The notes under the pieces were generated by a model. The model was not told where the DNA came from. It did no database searches and saw only the letters and a list, made by a program, of their open reading frames with translations. Below, piece by piece: positions 45,752 through 53,395 of a stretch of DNA of 64,000 nt; position 1 is the first letter of the stretch, and the number at the start of each line of letters is the position of its first letter. The translations under genes were made by a program, and so were the position numbers. This DNA is from Fulvivirga sediminis (GTDB lineage: Bacteria > Bacteroidota > Bacteroidia > Cytophagales > Cyclobacteriaceae), in assembly GCF_016757215.1 (NCBI RefSeq), contig NZ_JAESIY010000006.1, forward strand, positions 267,301-331,300. Direction: 5' to 3'.

Positions 45752-47092
45752 ATGCAAACCACACTAATTACAAACGCCAATATTGTAAATGAAGGTAAGA
45801 CCTTTCCTGCAGATATCCTGATAAAAGGCGAATTTATAGAAAAAATAGCTGACAACATCTCTTCTGAGGGAGTAGATGAAATAATTGATGCTCAGGGTAA
45901 GTATGTAATCCCTGGCGCCATTGATGATCAGGTCCATTTCAGGGAGCCTGGACTTACCCATAAAGCGACCATATACACTGAGGCCAAGGCGGCCGTGGCC
46001 GGCGGAGTAACCTCATTTATGGAAATGCCCAACACTGTGCCTAACGCACTTACTCAAGAACTTTTAGAAGACAAGTATAATATTGCTAAAAAAGACTCTT
46101 TGGCTAACTACTCCTTTTTTATGGGGGCTAGCAATGATAATATTGAAGAAGTTCTAAAGACTCCGGCTGATAAAGTTTGTGGTATAAAAGTATTTATGGG
46201 CTCTTCTACCGGTAACATGCTGGTAGATAATGAAGCCACTTTAAATAACATTTTCTCACAGGTAGAGATGCTCATTGCCACTCACTGTGAAGACGAAGCC
46301 ACCATCAGAAAAAACACAGCGCTTTACAAAGAAAAATATGGAGAGGATGTTCCGATCAGCTGCCATCCTGAAATACGTAGTGCAGAAGCCTGTTATCTTT
46401 CTTCATCACAAGCGGTGGCTCTCGCCAAAAAACATGGTGCGCGATTACATGTACTACACATAAGTACTGAGAAAGAACTTAGTTTATTTGACAACAGCAT
46501 TCCGCTGGCAGATAAAAAAATTACAGCTGAGGCCTGCATCCATCATTTGTGGTTTAATGATTCAGATTACGACAAAAAGGGCACCTTTATTAAATGGAAC
46601 CCTGCAGTAAAAAAGGCTACCGATCAGCATGCTATCTTCAACGCTATTTTAGATAACCGTATAGATGTAATTGCTACTGACCATGCACCTCACACTATTG
46701 AAGAAAAAGAAAACACCTACTTCAAAGCACCCTCGGGCGGTCCGCTAGTACAACATAGTGTAACAGCAATGATGGATTTTCGCAAACAAGGAAAAATCAG
46801 TATTGAAAAGATAGTTGAAAAGATGAGCCATAACCCTGCTACATTATTCAATATAAAGCAAAGAGGCTTTATCAGAGAAGGCTATTATGCTGATTTAGTC
46901 ATAGTAAATCCTGAAAACAGATGGGTAGTAGATAAAAGCAACATTTTAGCTCAGTGTGGTTGGTCTCCTTTTGAAGGGCATCAGTTTAGTGCTAAAGTAG
47001 AACACACCTTTGTTTCTGGTCATCACGCTTATAATAATGGTAGTTTTAATGAGGCAAAGAAAGGCAATAGACTACTTTTTGATAAAAGATGA
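45752..47092 (+). CDS. pyrC: Dihydroorotase
   Basis: Cyclises carbamoyl aspartate in pyrimidine synthesis. DQVHFREPGLTHKATI holds the first metal ligands and substrate Arg, GIKVFMGSSTGNMLVD the lysine to be carboxylated, then His at THCEDEATI and HVLHISTEKEL, and Asp in ATDHAPHT. The length of 446 aa fits class I dihydroorotases. Start set at ATG 45752 (MQTTLITNANIV). A TTTG-N19-GAAATTTG sequence lies just before it, but its transcription start would fall after the ATG. Confidence 0.94.
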   Translation: MQTTLITNANIVNEGKTFPADILIKGEFIEKIADNISSEGVDEIIDAQGKYVIPGAIDDQVHFREPGLTHKATIYTEAKAAVAGGVTSFMEMPNTVPNALTQELLEDKYNIAKKDSLANYSFFMGASNDNIEEVLKTPADKVCGIKVFMGSSTGNMLVDNEATLNNIFSQVEMLIATHCEDEATIRKNTALYKEKYGEDVPISCHPEIRSAEACYLSSSQAVALAKKHGARLHVLHISTEKELSLFDNSIPLADKKITAEACIHHLWFNDSDYDKKGTFIKWNPAVKKATDQHAIFNAILDNRIDVIATDHAPHTIEEKENTYFKAPSGGPLVQHSVTAMMDFRKQGKISIEKIVEKMSHNPATLFNIKQRGFIREGYYADLVIVNPENRWVVDKSNILAQCGWSPFEGHQFSAKVEHTFVSGHHAYNNGSFNEAKKGNRLLFDKR

Positions 47093-47111
47093 AAAAATTC
47101 ATTAAATAGTA

Positions 47112-47142
47112 TTTGTAAATTCAGAACTACTCTCTAAATTTG
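47112..47142 (+). promoter_or_regulatory. Promoter of tRNA-His
   Basis: TTTG at 47112-47115 and TAAATTTG at 47135-47142 have exact 19-base spacing. The predicted start near 47149 is 14 bases before the tRNA 5' end. Confidence 0.88.
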
Positions 47143-47162
47143 CAGTCCCTTTAAGGGAAAAT

Positions 47163-47240
47163 GGTGGTTGTAGTTCAGTTGGTTAGAACGCCTGATTGTG
47201 GTTCAGGAGGTCGTCGGTTCGAGCCCGATCTTCCACCCCA
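47163..47240 (+). tRNA. tRNA-His (anticodon GTG)
   Basis: The cloverleaf is readable: an extra G at -1 (47163), acceptor GTGGTTG, D-arm with AGTTCAGTTGGTTAGAAC, anticodon arm CCTGATTGTGGTTCAGG, T-arm GTCGGTTCGAGCCCGAT and encoded CCA (47238-47240). The acceptor 3' side CTTCCAC leaves two adjacent T-T mismatches at positions 5-68 and 6-67. All other stems pair. It is a single-gene unit with its own promoter and terminator. Confidence 0.95.
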
Positions 47241-47269
47241 AAGCCTTCTTATAATTAAGAAGGCTTTTT
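47241..47269 (+). terminator. Terminator of tRNA-His
   Basis: A 10-bp perfect stem (47241-47250 with 47257-47266) starts right after CCA and ends in five T. Confidence 0.9.
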
Positions 47270-47342
47270 ATTTTCCTCTCCCCTTCATTTTTACCCCTAT
47301 TACGCTTAACTTTTAGCTTCCTATTTTTCTAAAAGTGACAAT

Positions 47343-47597
47343 ATGATTCAGAGCCATGTCTTTTTTAATGAATTACCACCAAAGGAAAAACTTCGCACAC
47401 TCTTTCTTGAGGGTGATTTCGTGGTTTCGATTCGTTATTATGGATATAAAGTAAATCTTTATCTACTCTATAATTTTTATGTTGAAGTCTTTTACAATCA
47501 CAAACATGACTTCATCGAGCGAATACAACCGCTTGATCAAAATCATTCAAGAATGAAATTCTACTCAGATCAGATAAAGTTGCCAGAAGATATATAG
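47343..47597 (+). CDS. Small conserved hypothetical protein (84 aa)
   Basis: A compact, soluble, aromatic-rich protein (GDFVVSIRYYGYKVNLYLLY, FYVEVFYNHK, RMKFYSDQIKLP). Similar short proteins occur in Cytophagales genomes as far as I recall, with no function known. It has an ATG start 73 bases after the tRNA terminator. Codon use and even strand-like pattern support a real gene, but no motif gives a role. Confidence 0.62.
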   Translation: MIQSHVFFNELPPKEKLRTLFLEGDFVVSIRYYGYKVNLYLLYNFYVEVFYNHKHDFIERIQPLDQNHSRMKFYSDQIKLPEDI

Positions 47598-47637
47598 GCA
47601 AAAACTAAAAACTTCTTAAATAGCTCCTTCTTCAGTT

Positions 47638-50298
47638 TTATTCTATTAATAATTCGTCTGCAAACAACCATGAGATAGATCCCGTAAAGAGATAACCCTC
47701 TGGAATCTCTCCAAAGGCTCTAGCCACTAGTCTTACATAACGTACTTTTTTATCTTTTAGTGGCACAGAAAGCTGATACACCACGGGCTCACCTCTTACG
47801 TTTCCAAAAATATTTTCCTGCTCTCCTATAAACTCGAAGCTATCACCATCCACTGAAGTATACACCTCTACTTTTGTGGGCAGAAAAATACCACTATTAG
47901 GGTCACATAAAAAACTACCGCTCAACTTATGCACTTGCGTAAGTTTTTCCATATCAATAGTCGCAATTAAATCAGTGCCACTAAGCCCTAACCATCTCCC
48001 ATCCTTAAACGCCGTAGAGCCCATAACACCATCTGTTAAACTCTTACTGCCGTTTGCTTGGTACTTTTCATGAACAGGATTCTTCAAAGAAACGGGCTTT
48101 CGCAAAGCTTTATTTACAGGAACAAATAATTGAGAACTAGCAAGCTGCTTTTTACCATCATATAGCGCTGCATACACAGTTGATGACTCTGGTATGATCA
48201 TCGGCCTTGTATATACACGGCTCTTGGCCGTTGGTTTCTTATCAATATCAAATCTAATTTTACCGCTTTCAGAATTCGACTCCATGATTATTTCTGCAGT
48301 ATTGTCTGATTTCACTTCATAATAAATGACGGGAGTAGGAGTCATTTGCAATACATCAAACCAGCCTATACCCTTGTTGGTCATCTCCAAAGAAAGAATT
48401 GTATTAGTAGAAGAAAGCGGAGCTGTAAAAATGAATGAATACTTTTTCCACTCAGAGGTTAATTGATAGGAATGATGCTGATTCATTAAATCCATATTAA
48501 ATGAAAAAGAAGGCATATGCATTTGAGGCTTAGCCTTGGCCCAAACAGATACCTCATAACTGTTATCCTTACTAACAACCATCGGCAAAAAACGAATTTT
48601 ATTCCCTCCTCTATCTTTAGGTGTAACTACCCGAAGGCTGAACATCCCATCTACACTTACCCTAGGATCAGTAAATACAGTAGCTCCTAAATCACGTTCA
48701 GAAAAATCTGTATAGGTTTTATTAGAACCTATAGGCTGTCCGGGACTTGCAACTTCTTCAAAACTAGGATTCACGATTAAATTCCTAAGCGATATTTTAT
48801 CATGGTCATTAATCGCCTTTTGATGAATTAAATAAACTCTGGTGCTCATCGCATCGATCATATCATGGATGTAATTATCTTCAAAAGTCACTGACCGATT
48901 TTCAAACCATAATTCAGCTTCCTCTTGGTAATTTGAGTTATCTACAGCAATTTCTAAATCGAAACTTTTAGGTTCATTATCTTCATTAACAGCTATGACC
49001 AATAGATCTCCTTGATATTTAAAAACCTTAGTAAGAATACGCTCATCATTAACCTTAACAGAAGGGGCTACGTCAGCAGATAATAAAAAGGAAGACATCT
49101 GAGCCACCTCAACAGCCATATTACTACACTCTGACCAAGCGGAAACAGACTGAGGGTTTATATTTCCTTCACCTCTAATATAGTATTGAATACCCTTAGC
49201 TCCAGATATCAACCCCATATACGTCATCACCCGCAATTCATTAGCAGTAGGCTCTCGCTCCCACATTTCCTGTCCGCCAAAGGCCTGAGGAACCAGCCAT
49301 ACTGACTTTTTATATTGATAAGCTTCTCTGTAACCATTAAGATTATGTAAAACCTCTTCTGGGGCTCTCGGAATAGGATATGGATCTGTCATAGCTATGT
49401 CCATCGTATTTTCAAATTCAGCAGCTCTTGATGGCATCATAAAAACGATAGAAACGGGATGATAAGGATCTAATTGATGAATCATTTCATAGGCCTCTTC
49501 GAGGATAGCAACGGGCCTCCCTTGTCCATCTGGCTCATCATTAATATACCAGGATAATAGCGCCGGATGATCTCGAAAGGCTTCAATCTCACTCTTTAAA
49601 AGGGCTATTTTATTCTCTTTAGACATATCCATACCTGGGGCTCCATTATGACCGCTTCCAATCAATGAATTCACAGAGTACTGTACTTTTACACCTAGCT
49701 CTGCGCACCTGTCCATGTAAGCCTTACGCTCAGACAATCCTTCTGGCTGATTATCTTGATAAGGACCAATCAAATTCATGCCATGAACTACTTCCCTTTC
49801 TGGCAAATCACCTACCGGCACACAGTAAAACCCAAAAGGGAAAAAGGGCATTCCATCAGCAATTAAACCACCTGTTAACCTATCAATTTGAACGGCATTT
49901 TGCTTTTCAGATCGCAAAACAACGTCAACAGTACCCTCCTTTAACATATCATTCCCCTTCATAATCGAGTATCTTAGGGTCTCAATCCCAAAAGGAAAAG
50001 AAGGCTCTACCAGCGTGGCCTCCAATCGATTGTCTGCATACAGCATATTAACATTTACTGGCTTGTCACGTCTCCACAACCGCATAGTATATTCATGTTC
50101 TTCAATATTCTCTGAAAATACAGCCACTACCTCCATCTCATTGTTAGGCAGATAATAATTATACCGGCTAAACACTTCAATTGACTGCGCTTGTATTACA
50201 TTAATACCAACTAACCCCAGCCCAAACGCAATGTGAAAGAGGTAGATAATAAATTTTTGAAATGTTGATCGAACTTGCTTCTTCATATATTGATCCAT
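47638..50298 (-). CDS. Exported glycosidase-like protein with carbohydrate-binding domains
   Basis: After a signal peptide (about 15-37), residues 40-130 are a beta domain, and 140-430 a TIM-barrel resembling GH2/GH42-type enzymes, with HPALLSWYINDEPDGQG carrying a likely acid/base Glu255. Further on come a jelly-roll carbohydrate-binding-like domain (about 555-670), a chitobiase C-terminal-like segment (PMIIPESSTVYAALYD) and a discoidin (F5/8 type C) domain (VSLKNPVHEKYQANGSKSL onward) to the end. The nucleophile is not identified, so catalytic class is uncertain. It is divergent from a PNGase F-like gene, 151 bases apart. Confidence 0.75.
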   Translation of the reverse strand: MDQYMKKQVRSTFQKFIIYLFHIAFGLGLVGINVIQAQSIEVFSRYNYYLPNNEMEVVAVFSENIEEHEYTMRLWRRDKPVNVNMLYADNRLEATLVEPSFPFGIETLRYSIMKGNDMLKEGTVDVVLRSEKQNAVQIDRLTGGLIADGMPFFPFGFYCVPVGDLPEREVVHGMNLIGPYQDNQPEGLSERKAYMDRCAELGVKVQYSVNSLIGSGHNGAPGMDMSKENKIALLKSEIEAFRDHPALLSWYINDEPDGQGRPVAILEEAYEMIHQLDPYHPVSIVFMMPSRAAEFENTMDIAMTDPYPIPRAPEEVLHNLNGYREAYQYKKSVWLVPQAFGGQEMWEREPTANELRVMTYMGLISGAKGIQYYIRGEGNINPQSVSAWSECSNMAVEVAQMSSFLLSADVAPSVKVNDERILTKVFKYQGDLLVIAVNEDNEPKSFDLEIAVDNSNYQEEAELWFENRSVTFEDNYIHDMIDAMSTRVYLIHQKAINDHDKISLRNLIVNPSFEEVASPGQPIGSNKTYTDFSERDLGATVFTDPRVSVDGMFSLRVVTPKDRGGNKIRFLPMVVSKDNSYEVSVWAKAKPQMHMPSFSFNMDLMNQHHSYQLTSEWKKYSFIFTAPLSSTNTILSLEMTNKGIGWFDVLQMTPTPVIYYEVKSDNTAEIIMESNSESGKIRFDIDKKPTAKSRVYTRPMIIPESSTVYAALYDGKKQLASSQLFVPVNKALRKPVSLKNPVHEKYQANGSKSLTDGVMGSTAFKDGRWLGLSGTDLIATIDMEKLTQVHKLSGSFLCDPNSGIFLPTKVEVYTSVDGDSFEFIGEQENIFGNVRGEPVVYQLSVPLKDKKVRYVRLVARAFGEIPEGYLFTGSISWLFADELLIE

Positions 50299-50449
50299 TT
50301 ATAACTTACAGCAGCTCCTGAAAACATGAGCACATGAATACTCAACTGCACATCAGCTAGTTTAAGAAAATTTTATTTAAATTCAAGCTAAATCGTTTTA
50401 CTTAAATAACCTCACTTGCATCATTAGCTAGATTACCATAGCTTAAGCA

Positions 50450-52198
50450 ATGAAACACCACCTCAACATATTAACCAAAATGTATAGAATCATTACTTTA
50501 TTACTGTTACTGAGTACCCCATCGCTTATCATAGCCTTAGCAAACCCATCAGATAGAAGTGGAAAAGTAGAATACTCGGTTTGGCACAATGGAGAGATAG
50601 ATCGACAGCGAGATCTAATAATCATGGAATATAACAATAGCATCTCTAAAACCTGGACAGATCAATCAGGCAAAAACCTAATTCCTGAAGTACCAAAACA
50701 GTATAACTATCATGATTACACCAACCAAACCGTTTATAGACAAGCCATTTTCATGGATGGCCAAGCTTACTACACACAGATCAAATTCAATGAACTTGAA
50801 GGCTTTAAGGCAGAAGGTCCTCCTGCAAAAATATTGGGATATAATTGTCAAAAATATACTGGTTCATCCTTCTCTAATAAAATAGAGCTTTGGGTCACTA
50901 CCGATACCGGCCTTAAAGGAACTCCAGTACTTTCCTTTCCATACACCAAAGGACTGGTCTTAAAATATGTTAGCAATGAAAACTACGGATGGGAAGCTAC
51001 CAATATAGAGTTCTATAAAAAGAAAAATGCTCCTAAACTCATGCCTGATGATTTAGGAAAAGAAATTGATCAGGTAAATTTTGGTCTACGTCTAGCTAAC
51101 GCTTTCGTAAAAGAAATTCAGATCTTTGAAGATGAACAAATTAATTGGGGAGATAATATCAACAACCCTGAAGGCAATAAACTAAACCAACTTTACAGAT
51201 TTGCTGGCGGCACCATAATCGCTAAAAAAATTAAACTTCCTGAGGTTCCTGATGGGACGACAGTATTTGCAGAGATAGTAGAAAAATCAAACGGGGATGC
51301 CTATGACAGAACAGGCTCTGCATTCATCATACCCACTGGTAAAGAAAAGAGCTTTTTAGATGGTCTTAAATCCGGTGTAGATGTCCTACCTAAATATATA
51401 AGCTCAAAGAACAAGACTTACCAAGGAGTGGTTAGTAGCCCTACCTATGATCCTGTTATAGAGCTCATGCGCTTTTTTACTCCGTTTGGAGTTAACCACT
51501 TTAATGACAAACGAGATGTAGGTATAACCTGGGCTGATTCAGTGAGCTACAAACAAGACGTAAGCCATTTACTACCCGTGTTACAAGGTGAATGCTGGAT
51601 AGCTGTATTTATTGGCAACTATGACGCAGGAGGTCATAAAGTAAGCCTTAACCTTAAGTATCACCTCAACCAGCAGGAAAAATCATCAACTCCTAAACAA
51701 AAATATTGGGTACAATCTCTTTTTAACACCACCAATGTAATGGAAATGGCGGGCCAAGAATATGGAACCATGTTCAAAAACGATACACTAAAAGTGGAAT
51801 TTGACGTTCCGCCAGGCGTAAAAAAAGCAACTTTTAGATATATCTCCACAGGCCACGGTGGCTGGGAAGGAGGAGATGAGTTCGTGCCAAAGAAAAATCA
51901 ACTATTCCTAGATGAAGAACCTTTTTTCAGTTATACTCCTTGGAGAGTGGACTGTGGCACTTACAGATCTTACAACCCTGCTTCAGGCAACTTCTGGAAT
52001 GGTTTATCCTCTTCCGACTATAGTCGCTCAGGATGGTGCCCGGGTTCGGTTTCTCAGCCCTATTACATTGATATAGAAAATCTAACCCCAGGCAAACATA
52101 CCATCGAAGTATATATCCCTATAGGAGAAAGAGAAGGGAATATGTTCAGCGCCTGGAATATTTCTGGTGTTTTAATTGGTCAACTTCATAATGAATAA
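50450..52198 (+). CDS. PNGase F-like peptide-N-glycosidase with extra N-terminal domain
   Basis: The C-terminal 370 residues match the two jelly-roll domains of peptide-N4-(N-acetyl-glucosaminyl)asparagine amidase F, which cuts N-glycans from glycoproteins. Seen motifs: GDAYDRTGSAFII, where Asp286 would equal the catalytic Asp60, GHGGWEGGDEF, where Glu477 would equal Glu206, and SRSGWCPGSVSQPYYID, the best match. Residues 40-190 form an additional beta domain with AKILGYNCQKYTG, reminiscent of GLPGLI-type proteins of Bacteroidota. An N-terminal signal peptide implies export; the ATG at 50480 is a possible start. Confidence 0.85.
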   Translation: MKHHLNILTKMYRIITLLLLLSTPSLIIALANPSDRSGKVEYSVWHNGEIDRQRDLIIMEYNNSISKTWTDQSGKNLIPEVPKQYNYHDYTNQTVYRQAIFMDGQAYYTQIKFNELEGFKAEGPPAKILGYNCQKYTGSSFSNKIELWVTTDTGLKGTPVLSFPYTKGLVLKYVSNENYGWEATNIEFYKKKNAPKLMPDDLGKEIDQVNFGLRLANAFVKEIQIFEDEQINWGDNINNPEGNKLNQLYRFAGGTIIAKKIKLPEVPDGTTVFAEIVEKSNGDAYDRTGSAFIIPTGKEKSFLDGLKSGVDVLPKYISSKNKTYQGVVSSPTYDPVIELMRFFTPFGVNHFNDKRDVGITWADSVSYKQDVSHLLPVLQGECWIAVFIGNYDAGGHKVSLNLKYHLNQQEKSSTPKQKYWVQSLFNTTNVMEMAGQEYGTMFKNDTLKVEFDVPPGVKKATFRYISTGHGGWEGGDEFVPKKNQLFLDEEPFFSYTPWRVDCGTYRSYNPASGNFWNGLSSSDYSRSGWCPGSVSQPYYIDIENLTPGKHTIEVYIPIGEREGNMFSAWNISGVLIGQLHNE

Positions 52199-52213
52199 AG
52201 AAATAATGTATGA

Positions 52214-52246
52214 AGATGAAGTCGGATAGAACAGGCTTCATCTTTT
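52214..52246 (+). terminator. Terminator of the PNGase-like gene
   Basis: Stem 52214-52223 with 52234-52243, one G-T pair, then TTTT. Confidence 0.78.
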
Positions 52247-52316
52247 CATTCCAATGTTCTGGGAAAGTCAACTTATATAAGAGAGATAAGCAAACTACAA
52301 CCTAAAGCATTAAAAC

Positions 52317-52347
52317 AAAAAAGGCTGCCTTATTTACTAAAGCAGCC
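52317..52347 (-). terminator. Terminator of the membrane zinc-ribbon gene
   Basis: GGCTGC/GCAGCC stem (52323-52328 with 52342-52347), followed on the minus strand by six T. Confidence 0.75.
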
Positions 52348-52366
52348 CACTAATATTAATATTATT

Positions 52367-53116
52367 TTAAGCAGTAGCTGTAGAGCCAGCCTTCTGAGCC
52401 TCTAGCATAGCTATCTTAAAAGTCTTTTTAGCTTTATACCCACAGTAACCGCATTCATAGTGCTTCATAAGCTCTCCTTCAGACGCCGGAGATGGTGCTT
52501 TCAAAATCTCTTCTCTTGAAACTCTAAAAGTTTGATAATTACACTCAGGGCACTGTAATGCATGTAAATGGCCAGCATATTTTTCAATTTTAGTATAGCC
52601 AGTTTCTTCATCTACCCATACATCATAATCAATAGAAAATATATTTTCCTCAGCCTGCATACCTTCATCCAAGTAAACATCCTCTTCCTCTTCACTAAGA
52701 AGTTTCATAAGTTTGCCTGTTTTAGGGGAAACTCTTGGCTTATAGCGCAATTTTTTCAACCTTTTTTCAATATAAAAAGGATAGTAAAACTTAAGCAAGT
52801 TTTGAATAATCACACCAAATATTAATCCCATAGAAATGGTCACAAATATTCTCACAAACAGCCATAAAATACCTAGTTCATAAATAAATGAATTTGAGTA
52901 AAATGCACCTGCTACAATAAGGAGAACGCTACATGTCATTAATACACTGATCTCGCTCCTGTTAATATAATCGTACTTATTCTTTGAATCACTGGAGGCA
53001 GTCAGTTTAATCAAATGTCCTAAAAAAATAAAAATGGATACCCCTGCCAAGCCAAACGCTATATACTGCGCCCACGTATTCCAGGTCTCAAAAGATTGCA
53101 TCGATGTTTCTTCCAT
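52367..53116 (-). CDS. Membrane protein with C-terminal zinc ribbon
   Basis: Three or so hydrophobic helices (about 15-35, 58-76, 80-110) form the N-terminal half. An acidic linker (LSEEEEDVYLDEG) leads to a zinc-ribbon pair, CPECNYQTF and CGYCGYKAK, 27 residues apart, which would bind one zinc. No known family name comes to mind. It has its own terminator and no close co-directional neighbour, so context does not suggest a role. Confidence 0.72.
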   Translation of the reverse strand: MEETSMQSFETWNTWAQYIAFGLAGVSIFIFLGHLIKLTASSDSKNKYDYINRSEISVLMTCSVLLIVAGAFYSNSFIYELGILWLFVRIFVTISMGLIFGVIIQNLLKFYYPFYIEKRLKKLRYKPRVSPKTGKLMKLLSEEEEDVYLDEGMQAEENIFSIDYDVWVDEETGYTKIEKYAGHLHALQCPECNYQTFRVSREEILKAPSPASEGELMKHYECGYCGYKAKKTFKIAMLEAQKAGSTATA

Positions 53117-53340
53117 GGCCTATAAACTTTAAAATGTCTTTCGTAAGGTTTATTAAAAAAATTTGAATTAACGCACAATTTATAAATTACTCTCCACTTT
53201 TTATATTTCTTTCTTAAAAAAAAGAGAAAATTTAACCTATTCTACAAACTTTCATCACTGACAATTTAAATACAAGATTCTTGACCTCATATTACCACAT
53301 TTTAACTTTATTGTCCAATAAAAGTTTATTTTTTTTCAAT

Positions 53341-53367
53341 AAAAAAGGAACCGTCAACGGCTCCTTT
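53341..53367 (-). terminator. Terminator of infB operon
   Basis: A 10-bp stem (53344-53353 with 53358-53367, one G-T) is followed on the minus strand by a run of six T. It lies 28 bases after the infB stop. Confidence 0.85.
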
Positions 53368-53395
53368 TATAATAAAAATTTTACAATGACGTTCT

